A model generated the notes under the pieces. That model was given only the letters and a program-made list of their open reading frames with translations, was not told where the DNA came from and did not search any database. Positions 36,050 through 44,436 of a DNA stretch of 54,009 nt are shown piece by piece. The position numbers and the translations under genes were made by a program. The stretch's first letter is position 1. Every line of letters begins with the position of its first letter. The stretch spans positions 1 to 54,009 of the forward strand of contig DASSNC010000041.1 in NCBI GenBank assembly GCA_035688305.1, written 5' to 3'. The DNA is from 66-474 sp035688305. Its GTDB lineage: Bacteria > Pseudomonadota > Gammaproteobacteria > Xanthomonadales > Rhodanobacteraceae.

Positions 36050-39000
36050 ATGATCCAAGCCGCGCCGCGAACCGCAAGGCGAGTCCCGCAGACTGCACGC
36101 CGCTGGGCCGCGCTGGTAGCGGTGGGCGTGGCTGCATGGATGTCCGCCTGCACGCCCGCGCGTGCGCACGCAGCGCCGCCGACGTGGCAGGCCTATCAGC
36201 GCAACTTCTATTTCCAGCAGCTCGACAGCCGCAATGGGCTCGCGCAAAACACCGTGTCACTGGTTTTCCAGGACCGGCGAGGCTACATGTGGCTGGTCAC
36301 GCAAGGCGGGCTGTTCCGCTACGACGGCTATACGCTGCGGCGCTTCTCGCACGAACCCGAGCACGACGACAGCCTTCCGGGCGACTACCAGATCACCTCG
36401 CTGGCCGGGGCTGCCGACGGCAACCTGTGGGTCGGCTCATCCTCCAGCGGACTGTTGTTGTTCAACCCGCAGTCGAACAAGGTACTGCCGCTGCCCAAGG
36501 CCGTGCAGCGCCACCAGCTGCCGGTCTCCGATTTGTTGCCGCTTGCCGGCGGCGGCCTGCTGGTCGGCAGCCGCCTCGGCATCGACAAACTGATCCCCGC
36601 GCCGGCGCCGCACCTGCAACCGGTGTGGCGCGAACCCAAGGCACAGGAAGTCGCCATCCAGTCGATGACCGAGTGCCCGGACGGTTCGATCTATGCCGTA
36701 GCCGGCACCGACGTCGTCTCCGTGATCCACGCCGACAGCGGCCACGTGTTGCTGACTGGCCATTCGGCAGTCGATGCGCTGTATTGCACGGCCAGGGGAC
36801 AGTTGTTGCTCGGCGACGCGACGGGCCTCGCCAGCGTGGATCGCACATCCGGTGTCGTGGCGCCCGTGTGGCACGCTGGTGGTGGTTCTCCGGTCGGCGT
36901 GCGCGCCATCGTGGCAGACCACGCAGGCCGCGTGTGGGCCGGCCTGAGCGACCGCAGCCTGCTTCGGATCAGCCCGGATGGTTCACTCACCCACGTGCGG
37001 CCAGCACCGGTCGGCATCAGCGGCGGGTTGCCGGATTCTTACATCACCACGTTGTTCGTCGACCGCACCGGCCTGTTGTGGGTCGGCACGGCCGGCGACG
37101 GCGTGGTGTGGACGCAACCGGACGGCAGCGCCACCCGGGCGGTGCTGAACATGTCGGGAGATCCACGCACGCGCCTGTCCGTGCGCGCCCTGATGGAAGC
37201 ACCTGGCGGGCAATTCTGGGCGGCCTTGAACGGCCGCGGCCTGGTCCGCTACGACCCGGCATCACAAACGATCACCGGCTTCGGCGGAGTCCTCGCCGAT
37301 TTGTTCAGCAGAACGCATACCCGCGAGCACGAACCGAAAAATCCCGCCTTGCCCGGCGCCGGGCGGATCGAGGCCACCGCATTGCCCGCCGTGCCGGCCG
37401 ATGTGCGTTTCTACAACTTGCTGAAGGGCGATGGCGGCACGGTGTTGATGGCGACCAACTACGGCATCGTGAAGTTCGATCCGGCAAGCGGCGTGGCCAG
37501 CTTTGCGGAGCCTGACGGAGTGCCTGCCCGAACCCCGATCCGCGTGCTGTTTCGCGCCCGCAATGGCGACCTGTGGGCCGCACCCTTCGGCGCCGGGCTG
37601 GTGCACTACCACGACGGCAGCCGGGTCCAGCAATTCGACAAGCACAGCGGCCTGGGAAGCAACAGCGTCATCTCGATCGTCGAGGACAAGTCCGGCCGGA
37701 TCTGGGCCGGCACCACGCATGGCGTGTCCTTGATCGATCCAGCCAGCGGCAAGGTACGCACGTTCCGCGAAATCCCCGGCCGCAAGGATTCACTCGCGGG
37801 CCGGATCGTGGTCAGTCTGCTGGTGGCGCGCGACGGCACGGTGTGGGCGGGCACGCTGGCGGGTCTCAGCCGGCTCGAAAGCATCGACGCCGAAGGCGCA
37901 CATTTCAAGCGCTACCTGTTGACCGGCAGCGTGCCCGACAACACGATCGATTGCCTGCTCGAGGACCACCGCAGCGACATCTGGTTCTCGACCAACCTCG
38001 GCATTGGCCGGCTCGATCCGGCGTCCGGACGGATCCGCACCTTCGGCATCGCTGACGGCCTGCAGGGCGACGAATACAACTCCGGCGCATGCATGCGGAC
38101 CGCCGACGGCAAACTGCTGTTCGGCGGTCAGGGCTTCGACATCATCGACCCGGCCAACATCCGCCGCCGCGACAAGCAGACACCGGTGGTGATCACGGCG
38201 GTGTATACCGGCAAGAGCGAAGTACACGTGCCGGCCGGCGATTCGGCGCCCATCAACATCGCCGCCAACGATCGCAGCGTTTACGTAACCTTCGCCACCC
38301 TCGATTACGCCGCAACCAGCCGCAACCGCTTCCGTTACCGGATGTCCGGCGTGGACAAGCACTGGAGTTCGCCCAGTTTCGCCCACTCGACCGGTTACAC
38401 CGACCTGCCACCGGGCGACCATCAGCTGGAAATCCAGTCCATCCTCCCGGACGGTGAACCGGGTGACATCGCCACGCTTTCCGTCCACGTCGCGAGGGCG
38501 TGGTGGTGGACGTTGCCGATGCGCATCATTTACGTGGCATCCCTGGTCTTGCTGATCCTGATCGCCGTGCTGGGTTGGCGCAGCCACCATCTCGAACAGG
38601 TGCGCCACCGCCGCCAGCTGCGCCTGCGCGAAAGCCGCCTGCGGCACGCGCTGTGGGGATCGGGCGACCGGTTCTGGGATTGGGACCTCGCGCGCGGCAC
38701 CATCCTGCGGCTTGGTCCGGAAAGCGCGCCCGGTGGCCACCACGAGGAATCGATGCCGGTTGACCAGTGGCGGCACAGCATGGTCCACCCGGACGACCTC
38801 GCCGCCGTGGACCTCGCGCTGTCCGAACACCTGGCCGGGCGCAGCGAACACTTCGAGGTTGAACATCGCGCACACGGCGAGGGTGGCGAGTGGGTGTGGG
38901 TATTGTCGCGCGGCAAGATCGTCGAGCATGACGCCAATGGCAACCCGTCGCGGGTGTGCGGTACCGAACGCGACATCAGCGCGCTGCGCGCTGCTGACCG

Positions 39001-40690
39001 CGACCGGCGCATCGCGTCCGAAGTGATCCGCAACATGAGCGAGGCGGTCACGGTGACCGACCTCGACTTCCGTTTCATCTCGGTGAACACCGCATTCACG
39101 CGCATGACCGGTTACGCCGAACACGAGGTGCTCGGCCGTGACGCTTCCATCCTCAACGGCAGCCGCCACGCGCCCGACAGTTACACGCACCTGCGCCAGG
39201 TACTGGCCGAGAGCGGCCACTGGCGCGGCGAACTGTGGCAACGCCGCAAGGACGGCGAGGAGTTCCTGTGCTGGGTCGAGCTCAACGAAGTATGCGACGC
39301 CACGGGCACGCGCACCCACATGATCGGCGTGCTGACCGACATCACCGACCGCAAGCGCGCGGAACAGGAACTGCGCTACCTCGCCAACTACGACACCCTG
39401 ACCGGCCTGCCCAACCGCGCGCTGCTGGGCGAACGCCTCGGCGCCGCCGTGATCAGCGCGCGCCGCGGCGGCCACAAGGTGGGATTGCTGTTCCTCGACC
39501 TCGACCGCTTCAAGCACGTGAACGATTCACTCGGCCACATCGCCGGTGACCGTACCCTCAAGGCAGCCGGCGCGCGGCTGCGTCAGTGCGTGCGCGAAAA
39601 CGACGTGGTGGCCCGTCTCGGCGGCGACGAATTCACGGTGGTACTGGAAGACCTGATCGACGCCCGCGGCGCCGAGGACATGGCGCAGCGCCTGGTGCAG
39701 GCCTTCGCCAAACCGCTCAACGTAAGCAGCGCGCAGGAAACGGTGATTTCGCCATCGATCGGGATTGCCTTGTATCCCGACCACGGCCAGACCCCGGCCG
39801 ACCTTCTCAAATGCGCCGACACCGCGATGTATTACGCCAAGGAACGCGGCCGCAATACCTGGGCGATGTACCACTCCGGCATGGATGCGCGCGCGCGTGA
39901 CCACGCCACCTTGATCGGCGCGCTGCGCCGCGCGCTGGAACGCAACGAACTGCGATTGGCCTACCAGCCGAAGATGTCGATCCGCACCGGCACGATCACC
40001 GGCATGGAAGCCCTGTTGCGCTGGCACCACCCGGAACTCGGCGAAATCCCGCCCAGTACCTTCATTCCGCTGGCCGAGGAAACCGGCCAGATCCACGAAC
40101 TCAGCGCCTACGTGTTCGCCACCGCCTGCGCCGACCTCGGCCGCTTCCGCGATGCCGGCCACCGCCATGTCACGATGGCGATCAACCTCTCTGCGGCCCA
40201 GCTCAACCGCCCCGACCTCACCTTGCACATCTGCGACATGCTGGCCGAGCACGACATCGCGCCCAACCAGATCGAACTGGAACTCACCGAGAGCATGGTC
40301 ATGGCCAACGCCGAACAGTCGGTGCGCCTGCTCGGCGAGCTGAAATCGATCGGTGCGCGCCTCGCGATCGACGATTTCGGTACCGGTTATTCCTCGCTGG
40401 CCTACCTGAAGCGGCTGCCGATCGACACCCTGAAGATCGACCAGGAGTTCGTCGGTGACGTCACCACCGACCCGGACGATGCCGCAATCACCTCCACCAT
40501 CATCACCATGGCGCACTCGTTGCAACTGAAGGTGGTGGCCGAAGGCGTGGAAACCCCCGAGCAACTGGCGTTCCTGAAAGCCCAGCGTTGCGATGAAATC
40601 CAGGGCTACTGGCTGTCGCGTCCGCTGTCCGCCGACGCATGTATCGAATTCCTGAACCACCACGCCGCCAGCCGGGTCAGCGTGACTTGA
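36050..40690 (+). CDS. giant sensor: Reg_prop propeller, Y_Y_Y, PAS-PAS-GGDEF-EAL
   Basis: A 1546-residue inner-membrane c-di-GMP enzyme. After an N-terminal export/anchor signal come about ten two-component-regulator propeller repeats (W-x-G/W-V-G type, e.g. DRTGLLWVGTAGDGVV), a Y_Y_Y domain around residues 742-807, a membrane span near 818-842 and two PAS domains (~865-980 and ~992-1105). The GGDEF motif is intact at 1191-1195 with an RxxD inhibitory site (REND) five residues before it. The EAL motif (1320-1322) is intact, with the loop DDFGTGYSS and LKID. Both synthase and phosphodiesterase residues are therefore present. The periplasmic propeller probably senses a polysaccharide or other ligand, by analogy with hybrid sensors. 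It sits between UPF0149 and TIGR02449/zapA, genes that are usually close neighbours. Confidence 0.95.
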   Translation: MIQAAPRTARRVPQTARRWAALVAVGVAAWMSACTPARAHAAPPTWQAYQRNFYFQQLDSRNGLAQNTVSLVFQDRRGYMWLVTQGGLFRYDGYTLRRFSHEPEHDDSLPGDYQITSLAGAADGNLWVGSSSSGLLLFNPQSNKVLPLPKAVQRHQLPVSDLLPLAGGGLLVGSRLGIDKLIPAPAPHLQPVWREPKAQEVAIQSMTECPDGSIYAVAGTDVVSVIHADSGHVLLTGHSAVDALYCTARGQLLLGDATGLASVDRTSGVVAPVWHAGGGSPVGVRAIVADHAGRVWAGLSDRSLLRISPDGSLTHVRPAPVGISGGLPDSYITTLFVDRTGLLWVGTAGDGVVWTQPDGSATRAVLNMSGDPRTRLSVRALMEAPGGQFWAALNGRGLVRYDPASQTITGFGGVLADLFSRTHTREHEPKNPALPGAGRIEATALPAVPADVRFYNLLKGDGGTVLMATNYGIVKFDPASGVASFAEPDGVPARTPIRVLFRARNGDLWAAPFGAGLVHYHDGSRVQQFDKHSGLGSNSVISIVEDKSGRIWAGTTHGVSLIDPASGKVRTFREIPGRKDSLAGRIVVSLLVARDGTVWAGTLAGLSRLESIDAEGAHFKRYLLTGSVPDNTIDCLLEDHRSDIWFSTNLGIGRLDPASGRIRTFGIADGLQGDEYNSGACMRTADGKLLFGGQGFDIIDPANIRRRDKQTPVVITAVYTGKSEVHVPAGDSAPINIAANDRSVYVTFATLDYAATSRNRFRYRMSGVDKHWSSPSFAHSTGYTDLPPGDHQLEIQSILPDGEPGDIATLSVHVARAWWWTLPMRIIYVASLVLLILIAVLGWRSHHLEQVRHRRQLRLRESRLRHALWGSGDRFWDWDLARGTILRLGPESAPGGHHEESMPVDQWRHSMVHPDDLAAVDLALSEHLAGRSEHFEVEHRAHGEGGEWVWVLSRGKIVEHDANGNPSRVCGTERDISALRAADRDRRIASEVIRNMSEAVTVTDLDFRFISVNTAFTRMTGYAEHEVLGRDASILNGSRHAPDSYTHLRQVLAESGHWRGELWQRRKDGEEFLCWVELNEVCDATGTRTHMIGVLTDITDRKRAEQELRYLANYDTLTGLPNRALLGERLGAAVISARRGGHKVGLLFLDLDRFKHVNDSLGHIAGDRTLKAAGARLRQCVRENDVVARLGGDEFTVVLEDLIDARGAEDMAQRLVQAFAKPLNVSSAQETVISPSIGIALYPDHGQTPADLLKCADTAMYYAKERGRNTWAMYHSGMDARARDHATLIGALRRALERNELRLAYQPKMSIRTGTITGMEALLRWHHPELGEIPPSTFIPLAEETGQIHELSAYVFATACADLGRFRDAGHRHVTMAINLSAAQLNRPDLTLHICDMLAEHDIAPNQIELELTESMVMANAEQSVRLLGELKSIGARLAIDDFGTGYSSLAYLKRLPIDTLKIDQEFVGDVTTDPDDAAITSTIITMAHSLQLKVVAEGVETPEQLAFLKAQRCDEIQGYWLSRPLSADACIEFLNHHAASRVSVT

Positions 40691-40724
40691 ACGCTGGTCA
40701 CATGCCGGGCGGCGGTTTTTCACG

Positions 40725-40730
40725 TATATT
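40725..40730 (+). promoter_or_regulatory. -10 element of the TIGR02449-zapA unit, possibly leaderless
   Basis: TATATT ends 7 nt before the ATG at 40738. A transcript from it would begin at or next to the start codon. No clear -35 or Shine-Dalgarno sequence is present, which fits a leaderless mRNA. Confidence 0.45.
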
Positions 40731-40737
40731 CGGCGTC

Positions 40738-40965
40738 ATGAATACCCCGACCCGTCCTGTCGAAGAAGAACTCGCCGCGCTTTCAAGCACGCTGGACGCC
40801 GCGCTCGATCGCATGCGCCGGCTGGCCGAGGAAAACGCCAGCCTGCGCCGTGGCCGCGACCAGCTGGCCGGCGAGCGCGCTGCGCTGGTGACGCGCAACG
40901 AACAGGCGCGCGCGCGGGTGGAAGCCATGATCGAACGCCTGAAGTCGCTCGAGAACGCCGGGTAG
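40738..40965 (+). CDS. TIGR02449 family coiled-coil protein
   Basis: A 75-residue coiled-coil protein. It consists almost entirely of one heptad-rich helix (LAALSSTLDAALDRMRRLAEENASLRRGRDQLAGERAAL) and closely resembles the small conserved protein that precedes zapA in Xanthomonadales and pseudomonads (TIGR02449). ATG 40738 is chosen because the promoter-like TATATT lies immediately upstream and the conserved part starts here; the longer frame lacks support. A link to Z-ring assembly is inferred only from its position 7 nt before zapA. Confidence 0.85.
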   Translation: MNTPTRPVEEELAALSSTLDAALDRMRRLAEENASLRRGRDQLAGERAALVTRNEQARARVEAMIERLKSLENAG

Positions 40966-40972
40966 TGAACGT

Positions 40973-41278
40973 ATGAGCGACGAAACCGTAACCGTCACGG
41001 TCAAACTGCTTGACCGCGAATTCCTGGTCGGCTGCAAGCCCGATGAACGCGAAGGCTTGCTGGCCGCGGTCACCCATCTCGACCGCAAGATGCACGAGAT
41101 CCGGCACGCCTCGCGCAGCCCCGGTTACGACCGCGTCGCGGTGCTGGCGGCGCTCGGCATCACACACGAGCTGTTGATGCTGCAACGCAGTCAACAAACC
41201 CTGTCAAGCAACGCCGGCGAGCACATCGCGATGCTGCGGCGCAAGCTTGAAGCGGCCCTCGACGCGCCCCTAGAATAG
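40973..41278 (+). CDS. zapA: cell division protein ZapA
   Basis: A 101-residue cytoplasmic protein that bundles FtsZ at the division site. The N-terminal globular part has VTVTVKLLDREFLVGCKPDEREGLLAAV, then LDRKMHEIR, and the second half is a long coiled coil (RVAVLAALGITHELLMLQRSQQ). It follows TIGR02449 by 7 nt and precedes the 6S RNA gene, exactly the conserved gammaproteobacterial order. It is probably cotranscribed with TIGR02449. Confidence 0.93.
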   Translation: MSDETVTVTVKLLDREFLVGCKPDEREGLLAAVTHLDRKMHEIRHASRSPGYDRVAVLAALGITHELLMLQRSQQTLSSNAGEHIAMLRRKLEAALDAPLE

Positions 41279-41283
41279 CCTTG

Positions 41284-41480
41284 CTGGCGTCCCCTACGGT
41301 GCACGGCAGCGCGCCTCCAGCAATGTGCCTTGTTCCTAATGTACGACCTGGGGCTGGCGACTACCGGACCCGTGTGCAAGTCCGCCGCGAGCGGAAAGCC
41401 TGAAAGTCCGGTTAGCCTACCCACTTGATCCCTCAGGATCAGGGTCGCTCGGCGCGCACCGTCATCGTGGAGGGCGCTGG
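41284..41480 (+). ncRNA. ssrS: 6S RNA
   Basis: Regulatory RNA that binds sigma70-RNA polymerase and mimics an open promoter. The evidence is position plus structure. It lies between zapA and fau, the conserved location of ssrS. A closing stem can be drawn between 41287-41303 and 41454-41478 (ACGGTGC pairing with GCACCGT plus an outer, partly wobble stem). A hairpin of the type CACTTGATCC...GGATCAGGGT near 41421-41444 closely parallels the E. coli 6S hairpin CACCTTGAACC/GGTTCAAGGGTT. Ends are estimated to within ~10 nt. It would be processed from a zapA read-through or its own promoter. Confidence 0.8.
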
Positions 41481-41500
41481 TTTGTTTGTGCGGTCGTTTA

Positions 41501-41817
41501 TTTGTGCGATCGTCCCTGATCGCTGCACGGCTGGATTCCGTCGCTCCCGGTCGGATACTCAACCACCGATCATCAGAACGGCCATCCATGGCCTGACTTT
41601 GCGTGTTTGTGCGATCATCCATGATCGCTGCGTCTCGGAGTGTCCGCTGCGCCACATCGAACGCGTGCTTCGGCAACACCAAGAACGGCCATCCATGGCC
41701 TGACTTTTCACATTTTTGTGCGATCGTCCCAGATCGCTGCATCCCACGTGTCATGCGGTGCCCTGTCGCGTCAAAGCTTCGGCAGCACCAGAACGGGCAT
41801 CCCTGCCCTGACTGTCC
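41501..41817 (+). repeat. three tandem ~107-bp units, each with two short hairpins
   Basis: Units start TTTGTGCGATC at about 41501, 41606 and 41715. Each has hairpin 1 of the form CGATC-loop-GATCG (41507-41522, 41612-41627, 41721-41736) and hairpin 2, which is GGCCATCCATGGCC in units A and B (41580-41593, 41687-41700) but GGGCATCCCTGCCC in unit C (41795-41808). The change in unit C is compensated on both arms. The units fill the gap between 6S RNA and fau. A related palindrome occurs at 26496-26509. Confidence 0.85.
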
Positions 41818-41866
41818 ACAACAGCCGCTGCGAATGGTGCAACCACGTAGTCCGGAAACAGCGGTG

Positions 41867-41872
41867 CATAAT
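41867..41872 (+). promoter_or_regulatory. possible -10 element of fau
   Basis: CATAAT preceded by TG, 32 nt upstream of the fau start and just after the hairpin repeats. The -35 region is not clear. Confidence 0.3.
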
Positions 41873-41904
41873 CCGGAGCATGATTTGCAGACCAGGCGCC
41901 ACCC

Positions 41905-42513
41905 ATGAGCGATAGCCGCGCCCTGCTGCGCGCACGCATGTCGGTGCGCCGCAATGAGCTGGACGCGCGCCAGCGCGTGAGCGCCGCGGCCGGCGTACTG
42001 CGCAGCCTCGAATCGCTGCCGGAATTTCTCACCGACAGCAACATCGCCGGCTACTGGGCGGTGCGCGGCGAGTTGCCGCTGAATCTCGCGGTGGCATCGC
42101 TGCAGCGGCGCGACCAACATTATTTCCTGCCGGTTCTGGGCGCAGCACGCCAGCTCGGCTTCGCCGAGTTCACGCAGAGTGGCGCACTCAAGGGCAACCG
42201 CTTCGGTATCCCGGAACCGCAAGTGCCAGCCGCCGCGTTGCGCAACGCCAGGGACATGGACGTGATCCTGTTGCCACTGCTGGCGTTCGATCGCGCCGGC
42301 CACCGGCTCGGCACCGGCGGCGGTTGGTACGACACCAGCCTCGACTTCCTGCGCGACCGGACGCGGCCCGGCACGCCGTTGCTGGTGGGCGTCGGTTATG
42401 CGTTCCAGGAGGTCGCGGCCGTACCCGTCCAGGCGTGGGACGTGCCACTCGACTACGTCGCAACCGACGAGGAACTGATAGCCTGCACAACCGCAACCGC
42501 GGCTTCGGAGTGA
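41905..42513 (+). CDS. fau: 5-formyltetrahydrofolate cyclo-ligase
   Basis: Folate enzyme (YgfA/FAU, 202 aa) that converts 5-formyl-THF and ATP to 5,10-methenyl-THF. Family landmarks include NIAGYWAVRGELP (folate/phosphate region), RFGIPEP, DVILLPLLAFDRAGHRLGTGGGWYD and the closing VPVQAWDVPLDYVATDEELI. Its position after zapA and 6S RNA is the classic ssrS-fau arrangement, but here ~425 bp including the triple hairpin repeat separates them, so a separate promoter is likely. Its stop overlaps a possible GTG of the next gene. Confidence 0.95.
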   Translation: MSDSRALLRARMSVRRNELDARQRVSAAAGVLRSLESLPEFLTDSNIAGYWAVRGELPLNLAVASLQRRDQHYFLPVLGAARQLGFAEFTQSGALKGNRFGIPEPQVPAAALRNARDMDVILLPLLAFDRAGHRLGTGGGWYDTSLDFLRDRTRPGTPLLVGVGYAFQEVAAVPVQAWDVPLDYVATDEELIACTTATAASE

Positions 42514-42521
42514 GTGCTCAC

Positions 42522-42971
42522 GTGCAATATTGGTTGATGAAGACCGAACCCGATACGTTTTCGATCGATGATCTGAAGGCGCGCAAGGTCGAGCCCTGGG
42601 ACGGCGTGCGCAACTACCAGGCGCGCAATTTCATCCGCGCGATGCGCAAGGGCGACGCCGTGATGATCTACCACTCCAGCTGCGCGGTGCCCGGCGTGGC
42701 CGGCCTCGCCAAAGTATCGGGCGCGCCCAAACCCGACCCGACCCAGTTCGATCCCGAGAACGACCACTACGACGCCGCCAGCGATCCTTCCGATCCGCGC
42801 TGGACGCTGGTGGACGTGCGCTATGTGCGCAAACTGAAGCGCGTGATCACGCTGGACGAAATCAAGGCGCTGCCGGAGCTTGGCGACTTCGCACTGGTAC
42901 GCCGCGGCAACCGCTTGTCGGTGCTGCCGGTGGCGGCTGCACAGTGGCAAGCCATTCTCGCATTGGAATAG
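42522..42971 (+). CDS. EVE domain protein
   Basis: A 149-residue protein made of one EVE (PUA-like) domain: QYWLMKTEPDTFSIDDL at the N-terminus, WDGVRNYQARNFIRAMRKGDAVMIYHSS, and the later DPRWTLVDVRYVRKLKRVITLDEIKALPEL. EVE domains recognise modified bases in DNA or RNA. I use GTG 42522, directly before the conserved QYWLMKTEP; GTG 42510 overlaps the fau stop as GTGA and is an alternative. It lies in a row with fau and rpiA, as in related genomes. In this setting it is a housekeeping-type EVE protein. Confidence 0.88.
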   Translation: MQYWLMKTEPDTFSIDDLKARKVEPWDGVRNYQARNFIRAMRKGDAVMIYHSSCAVPGVAGLAKVSGAPKPDPTQFDPENDHYDAASDPSDPRWTLVDVRYVRKLKRVITLDEIKALPELGDFALVRRGNRLSVLPVAAAQWQAILALE

Positions 42972-42981
42972 AGGGGAACCC

Positions 42982-43626
42982 GTGGACATCGAAGCCCAGA
43001 AGCGCGTCGCCGGCGAAGCCGCCATCGAGTTTGTCGACGACAAGATGATCGTCGGCGTGGGTACCGGCTCGACGGTGAAGTATTTCATCGACGCCTTGGC
43101 GAGGATCAAGCAACGCATCGACGGCGCGGTGTCGAGTTCGGAACAATCGAGCAAGCTGCTGCGCGAACACGGCATCCCCGTGCTCGATGCCAACGCGGTG
43201 GGCGAGATTCCGCTGTACGTGGATGGCGCGGACGAATGCGATCCCAACCGCTGCCTGATCAAGGGTGGCGGCGCCGCACTGACGCGCGAGAAGATCCTCG
43301 TCGCGGTCGCGAAGAAGTTCGTGTGCATCGTGGATGCACACAAATGCGTGGACGTGCTGGGCCGGTTTCCGCTGCCGATCGAGGTGATCCCGATGGCGCG
43401 CAGCCACGTCGCGCGCGAGATCGTCAAGCGCGGCGGGCAACCGGTGTGGCGCCAGGACTGCGTCACCGACAACGGCAACTGGATCCTCGACGTGCATGGC
43501 TTGCAGATCACCGATCCCGTGAAACTGGAATCCGAATGGAACCAGATCGTCGGCGTGGTGACGGTCGGCGTGTTCGCGCAACGACGTGCAGACGTGGTGC
43601 TGGTGGGTGATGGGCGGCGGTTCTAG
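42982..43626 (+). CDS. rpiA: ribose-5-phosphate isomerase A
   Basis: Pentose-phosphate enzyme (214 aa) interconverting ribose 5-phosphate and ribulose 5-phosphate. RpiA landmarks are VGVGTGSTVKYFIDAL, SSSEQSSKLLREHGI, the catalytic YVDGADECDPN segment, LIKGGGAALTREKI and NWILDVHGL. The start is GTG 42982, with a GAGGGGA site 4 nt upstream and only 10 nt after the EVE gene, indicating an operon. RpiA normally begins near this residue, so the start is well supported. Confidence 0.95.
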   Translation: MDIEAQKRVAGEAAIEFVDDKMIVGVGTGSTVKYFIDALARIKQRIDGAVSSSEQSSKLLREHGIPVLDANAVGEIPLYVDGADECDPNRCLIKGGGAALTREKILVAVAKKFVCIVDAHKCVDVLGRFPLPIEVIPMARSHVAREIVKRGGQPVWRQDCVTDNGNWILDVHGLQITDPVKLESEWNQIVGVVTVGVFAQRRADVVLVGDGRRF

Positions 43627-43786
43627 CGCTGGCGCGCAAAGTGCTGCCGACCAACAAGATGTCGTCGCCGGAATCCAGTCGCGAAGTGCGCGGCCTTGCG
43701 TGCCGCCCCGACACGCAGCAAGTCTGAGCTTGGCACTCCACCGCTCTGCAGAGAACTTCCACCAATTCCAGGACACCATCTCACCG

Positions 43787-44320
43787 ATGCACGGTTACGA
43801 CTCTGCTGCGAAATGGTTGCACTGGTTGATCCTGCTGCTGGTCGTTGCCCCGTTCGGGATCGCCATATCGATGCCGGACATCGGCCCGCGCACCGTGGCG
43901 GGAACGCTGATCAACCTGCATTTTTCATTCGGCGTCCTGATCCTGGTCGTGATGGCGATCCGCCTTGGCAACCGGTTGCTGCATCCGGTGCCACTGGACA
44001 TGCCGGATTCGCCGGTGTGGGAACGCCGGATCGCCGTGGGCGTGCAACGCCTGCTGTATTTCATTTTGCTGGTCGGGCCGTTCCTGGGCTGGGCCTCGGC
44101 ATCGGCACACCGGCTCCCGGTCAATGTGTTCGGCATCATCACGCTGCCGGGCATCGCCGCGCCGCAAGCACACTGGGCACTCACTGCTGGCGACGTCCAC
44201 ATCTACATGATGTGGACATTGGCGGTGCTGATCGGATTGCATGCAACCGCTGCGCTTTACCACCACTTCCTGCGCAACGATGGTGTCCTTCGGCGGATGC
44301 TGCCCACCCACGCGCGCTGA
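43787..44320 (+). CDS. cytochrome b561 family protein
   Basis: A 177-residue di-heme membrane protein with four spans. YDSAAKWLHWLILLLVVAPFGIA carries the first conserved His, FGVLILVVMAIRL opens the second span and the third and fourth (LLYFILLVGPFLGWASA, HIYMMWTLAVLIGLHATAALYHHFL) carry the remaining His ligands. Such proteins move electrons at the inner membrane, often with superoxide or quinones as partners. ATG 43787 is chosen because it directly precedes the conserved part; the ribosome site is weak. It follows rpiA by 160 nt. Confidence 0.9.
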   Translation: MHGYDSAAKWLHWLILLLVVAPFGIAISMPDIGPRTVAGTLINLHFSFGVLILVVMAIRLGNRLLHPVPLDMPDSPVWERRIAVGVQRLLYFILLVGPFLGWASASAHRLPVNVFGIITLPGIAAPQAHWALTAGDVHIYMMWTLAVLIGLHATAALYHHFLRNDGVLRRMLPTHAR

Positions 44321-44436
44321 GCAATCGCTCGCGACACTTGGGAAAAAGTACGCCAGCTACAGATTGCCAGCCAGTTGACCAACCGTTGCAGATGCCGCTG
44401 CGCAGGCGAACGCAACGATCCGACCACTGGCCACGT

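Noticed and set aside
37790..39517. 575-residue antisense frame within the giant sensor gene
   Set aside because: It is the complement of the propeller, PAS and GGDEF coding sequence, and its composition is that of a shadow frame.
41501..41817. CRISPR array
   Set aside because: Units are ~107 bp with palindromes and conserved spacers, only three in number, and no cas genes are nearby.
42522..42971. EVE protein as part of an anti-phage defence system
   Set aside because: It is embedded in the conserved fau-EVE-rpiA housekeeping row, with no restriction or nuclease partner.
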